IMG/VR virus record: IMGVR_UViG_3300035099_000024
Span: 1 to 36,983 of that record
Length of the DNA stretch: 36,983 nt
Reading direction: 5' to 3' (one strand)
DNA from: a virus
In this document: piece after piece, positions 36,360 through 36,983 of the stretch
Layout of the letters: the number at the start of each line of letters is the position of its first letter
How positions within the stretch are numbered: position 1 is the first letter of the stretch
Program-made: the position numbers and the translations under genes
Notes under the pieces: model-generated
The model's input: only the letters and a program-made list of their open reading frames with translations
Database searches by the model: none
Told to the model about the DNA's origin: nothing

Positions 36360-36983
36360 TGAATAAAAAAGAACTTGCAATTTTGGTAGGGGTCGGATTG
36401 GTTATTATCGGAACTTTACTTTGGTTGAATCGGCCGAAATTACAATCAGAACCGCTTATTGGAGCTTCGGTTTTTCAAGTCCAACAGGGCGGCACCGGAC
36501 TTTCCTCTTACCGCAAAGGTGATCTGATTTATGGTTCGGCTACGAATGTTTTATCTCCTCTTGCTTCCGGTTCCACGGGACAGGTTTTGAAAATCGCAGG
36601 CGGTATCCCAAGCTGGGGAACTGACAATACTGGCGGTTCTGCTTTCACCGGTCTTCTGATGGGCGAAGGTTCAACTACAAAAACCCATATTGACTCTTTG
36701 ACCTATAGTCCATCCTCATTTGACTTCTCTCCTACGGCTTCAGCTGGTTTATTAACCCTTGACTATACTAACGGCCCGGCTTCTCGTTCTCTCTCGCAGA
36801 CTTGGACAGGTACCCCCACTTTCTCAAATGGAACTTATTCTGCTCTCTTTACCGGTGGCAACGTCGGCATCGGGACGACGGGACCAGGGGCGAAGTTGGA
36901 TGTGGCAGGGTATATTAAAGCAGGAACTACTGGTAGTGGAGGAGTTCAATTTGCTGACCAAAATGATGGGTCTAATTTATTTT
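36359..36983 (+). CDS. Tail-fibre protein, N-terminal part (continues at base 398)
   Basis: Open to the window end. N-terminus MNKKELAILVGVGLVIIGTL followed by LWLNRPK is a membrane anchor or uncleaved signal, unexpected for a virion fibre. Then VQQGGTGLSSYRKGDLIYGS, a pattern common in phage fibres, and finally the first NVGIGTTGP repeat. The last 127 nt equal bases 398-524 in the same phase, so the gene continues to 1567 with no frame loss: 1668 nt, 555 aa in total. Confidence 0.8.
   Translation, partial: MNKKELAILVGVGLVIIGTLLWLNRPKLQSEPLIGASVFQVQQGGTGLSSYRKGDLIYGSATNVLSPLASGSTGQVLKIAGGIPSWGTDNTGGSAFTGLLMGEGSTTKTHIDSLTYSPSSFDFSPTASAGLLTLDYTNGPASRSLSQTWTGTPTFSNGTYSALFTGGNVGIGTTGPGAKLDVAGYIKAGTTGSGGVQFADQNDGSNLF
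36857..36983 (+). repeat. 127-bp copy of bases 398-524 (circular join)
   Basis: Exact identity from ggcaacgtcggc to the window end; the base before differs (t here, c at 397). 127 nt is a common maximum k-mer length in short-read assembly, so this is best read as a graph overlap closing a circle, not a biological terminal repeat. Confidence 0.85.

Noticed and set aside
36857-36983. Direct terminal repeat of a linear phage
   Set aside because: The matching copy is internal (398-524), not at the window start, and its length of 127 nt equals a usual assembly k-mer.
1-36983. Recoded UGA (as in some CPR lineages)
   Set aside because: TGA ends many genes in clean ATGA overlaps (for example 1567, 3896, 13253, 22555).
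1-36983. tRNA genes
   Set aside because: No cloverleaf with a T-arm GTTCRANNC found; the gcgtggaaacacg segment near 7651 is a tetraloop hairpin without the other arms.

Overview
This window is a tailed-phage genome that looks complete or nearly so. Almost every gene lies on the + strand in tightly packed ATGA-overlapping operons. The bacterial genetic code is used (TGA is a normal stop). There is no integrase, DNA polymerase, primase or helicase and no tRNA. The short-tailed (podovirus-like) set of portal, scaffold, neck/nozzle-like and large internal virion proteins, together with the tail-fibre repeat style, suggests a metagenomic phage of an uncultivated bacterium. A Patescibacteria (CPR) host is a guess from general resemblance, not shown by the sequence. 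The last 127 bases (36857-36983) are identical to 398-524 and join in frame, so the molecule is best read as a circle (or circularly permuted) of about 36,459 bp. Bases 1-397 would then be an alternative 5' sequence for the tail-fibre gene.

Layout. (a) 36359-end joined to 398-1567: a repeat-rich tail fibre. (b) 1564-4890: lysis region with a small membrane coiled-coil protein, a papain-like endolysin interrupted by an intein at its catalytic cysteine, a holin-like protein, a lytic transglycosylase and a zinc-ribbon protein. (c) 5000-13250: early/DNA-metabolism region with many small proteins, among them a GRF zinc-finger protein with an SSB-like tail, a VRR-NUC nuclease, two adenine methyltransferases, an HTH regulator and an endonuclease VII. 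It also holds an apparent attenuator and several strongly structured non-coding stretches. (d) 13250-22555: packaging and head genes (small and large terminase, portal, scaffold, major capsid protein). (e) 22552-26253: a sugar cassette of three glycosyltransferases and a DegT-type aminotransferase. (f) 26289-36359: tail operon from its own promoter, with neck, nozzle-like, glycine-rich adhesin, coiled-coil and large internal proteins, then a short intergenic with a DnaA-box cluster, then a collagen-like fibre.

The most striking feature is the major capsid gene. It is broken into six exons by five group I introns (17845-21486). With splice sites set by P1 pairings and a 3' terminal G, the exons sum to 963 nt and encode an uninterrupted 320-aa capsid protein; one exon is only 15 nt. 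Three introns carry homing endonucleases (one LAGLIDADG, two HNH). Each has its own sigma70-type promoter whose -10 box lies 6-7 nt before the ATG, implying leaderless mRNAs. The same geometry recurs at an HTH gene and at a lone minus-strand membrane gene.

Transcription seems to be organised by a few -35/-10 promoters preceded by a recurrent GTTATC(C/A)AC element, which also resembles a DnaA box. A plausible picture is a small circular phage that replicates with host machinery, regulates early genes with a short HTH protein and attenuation, and has accumulated self-splicing elements in its two most conserved functions (capsid and endolysin).
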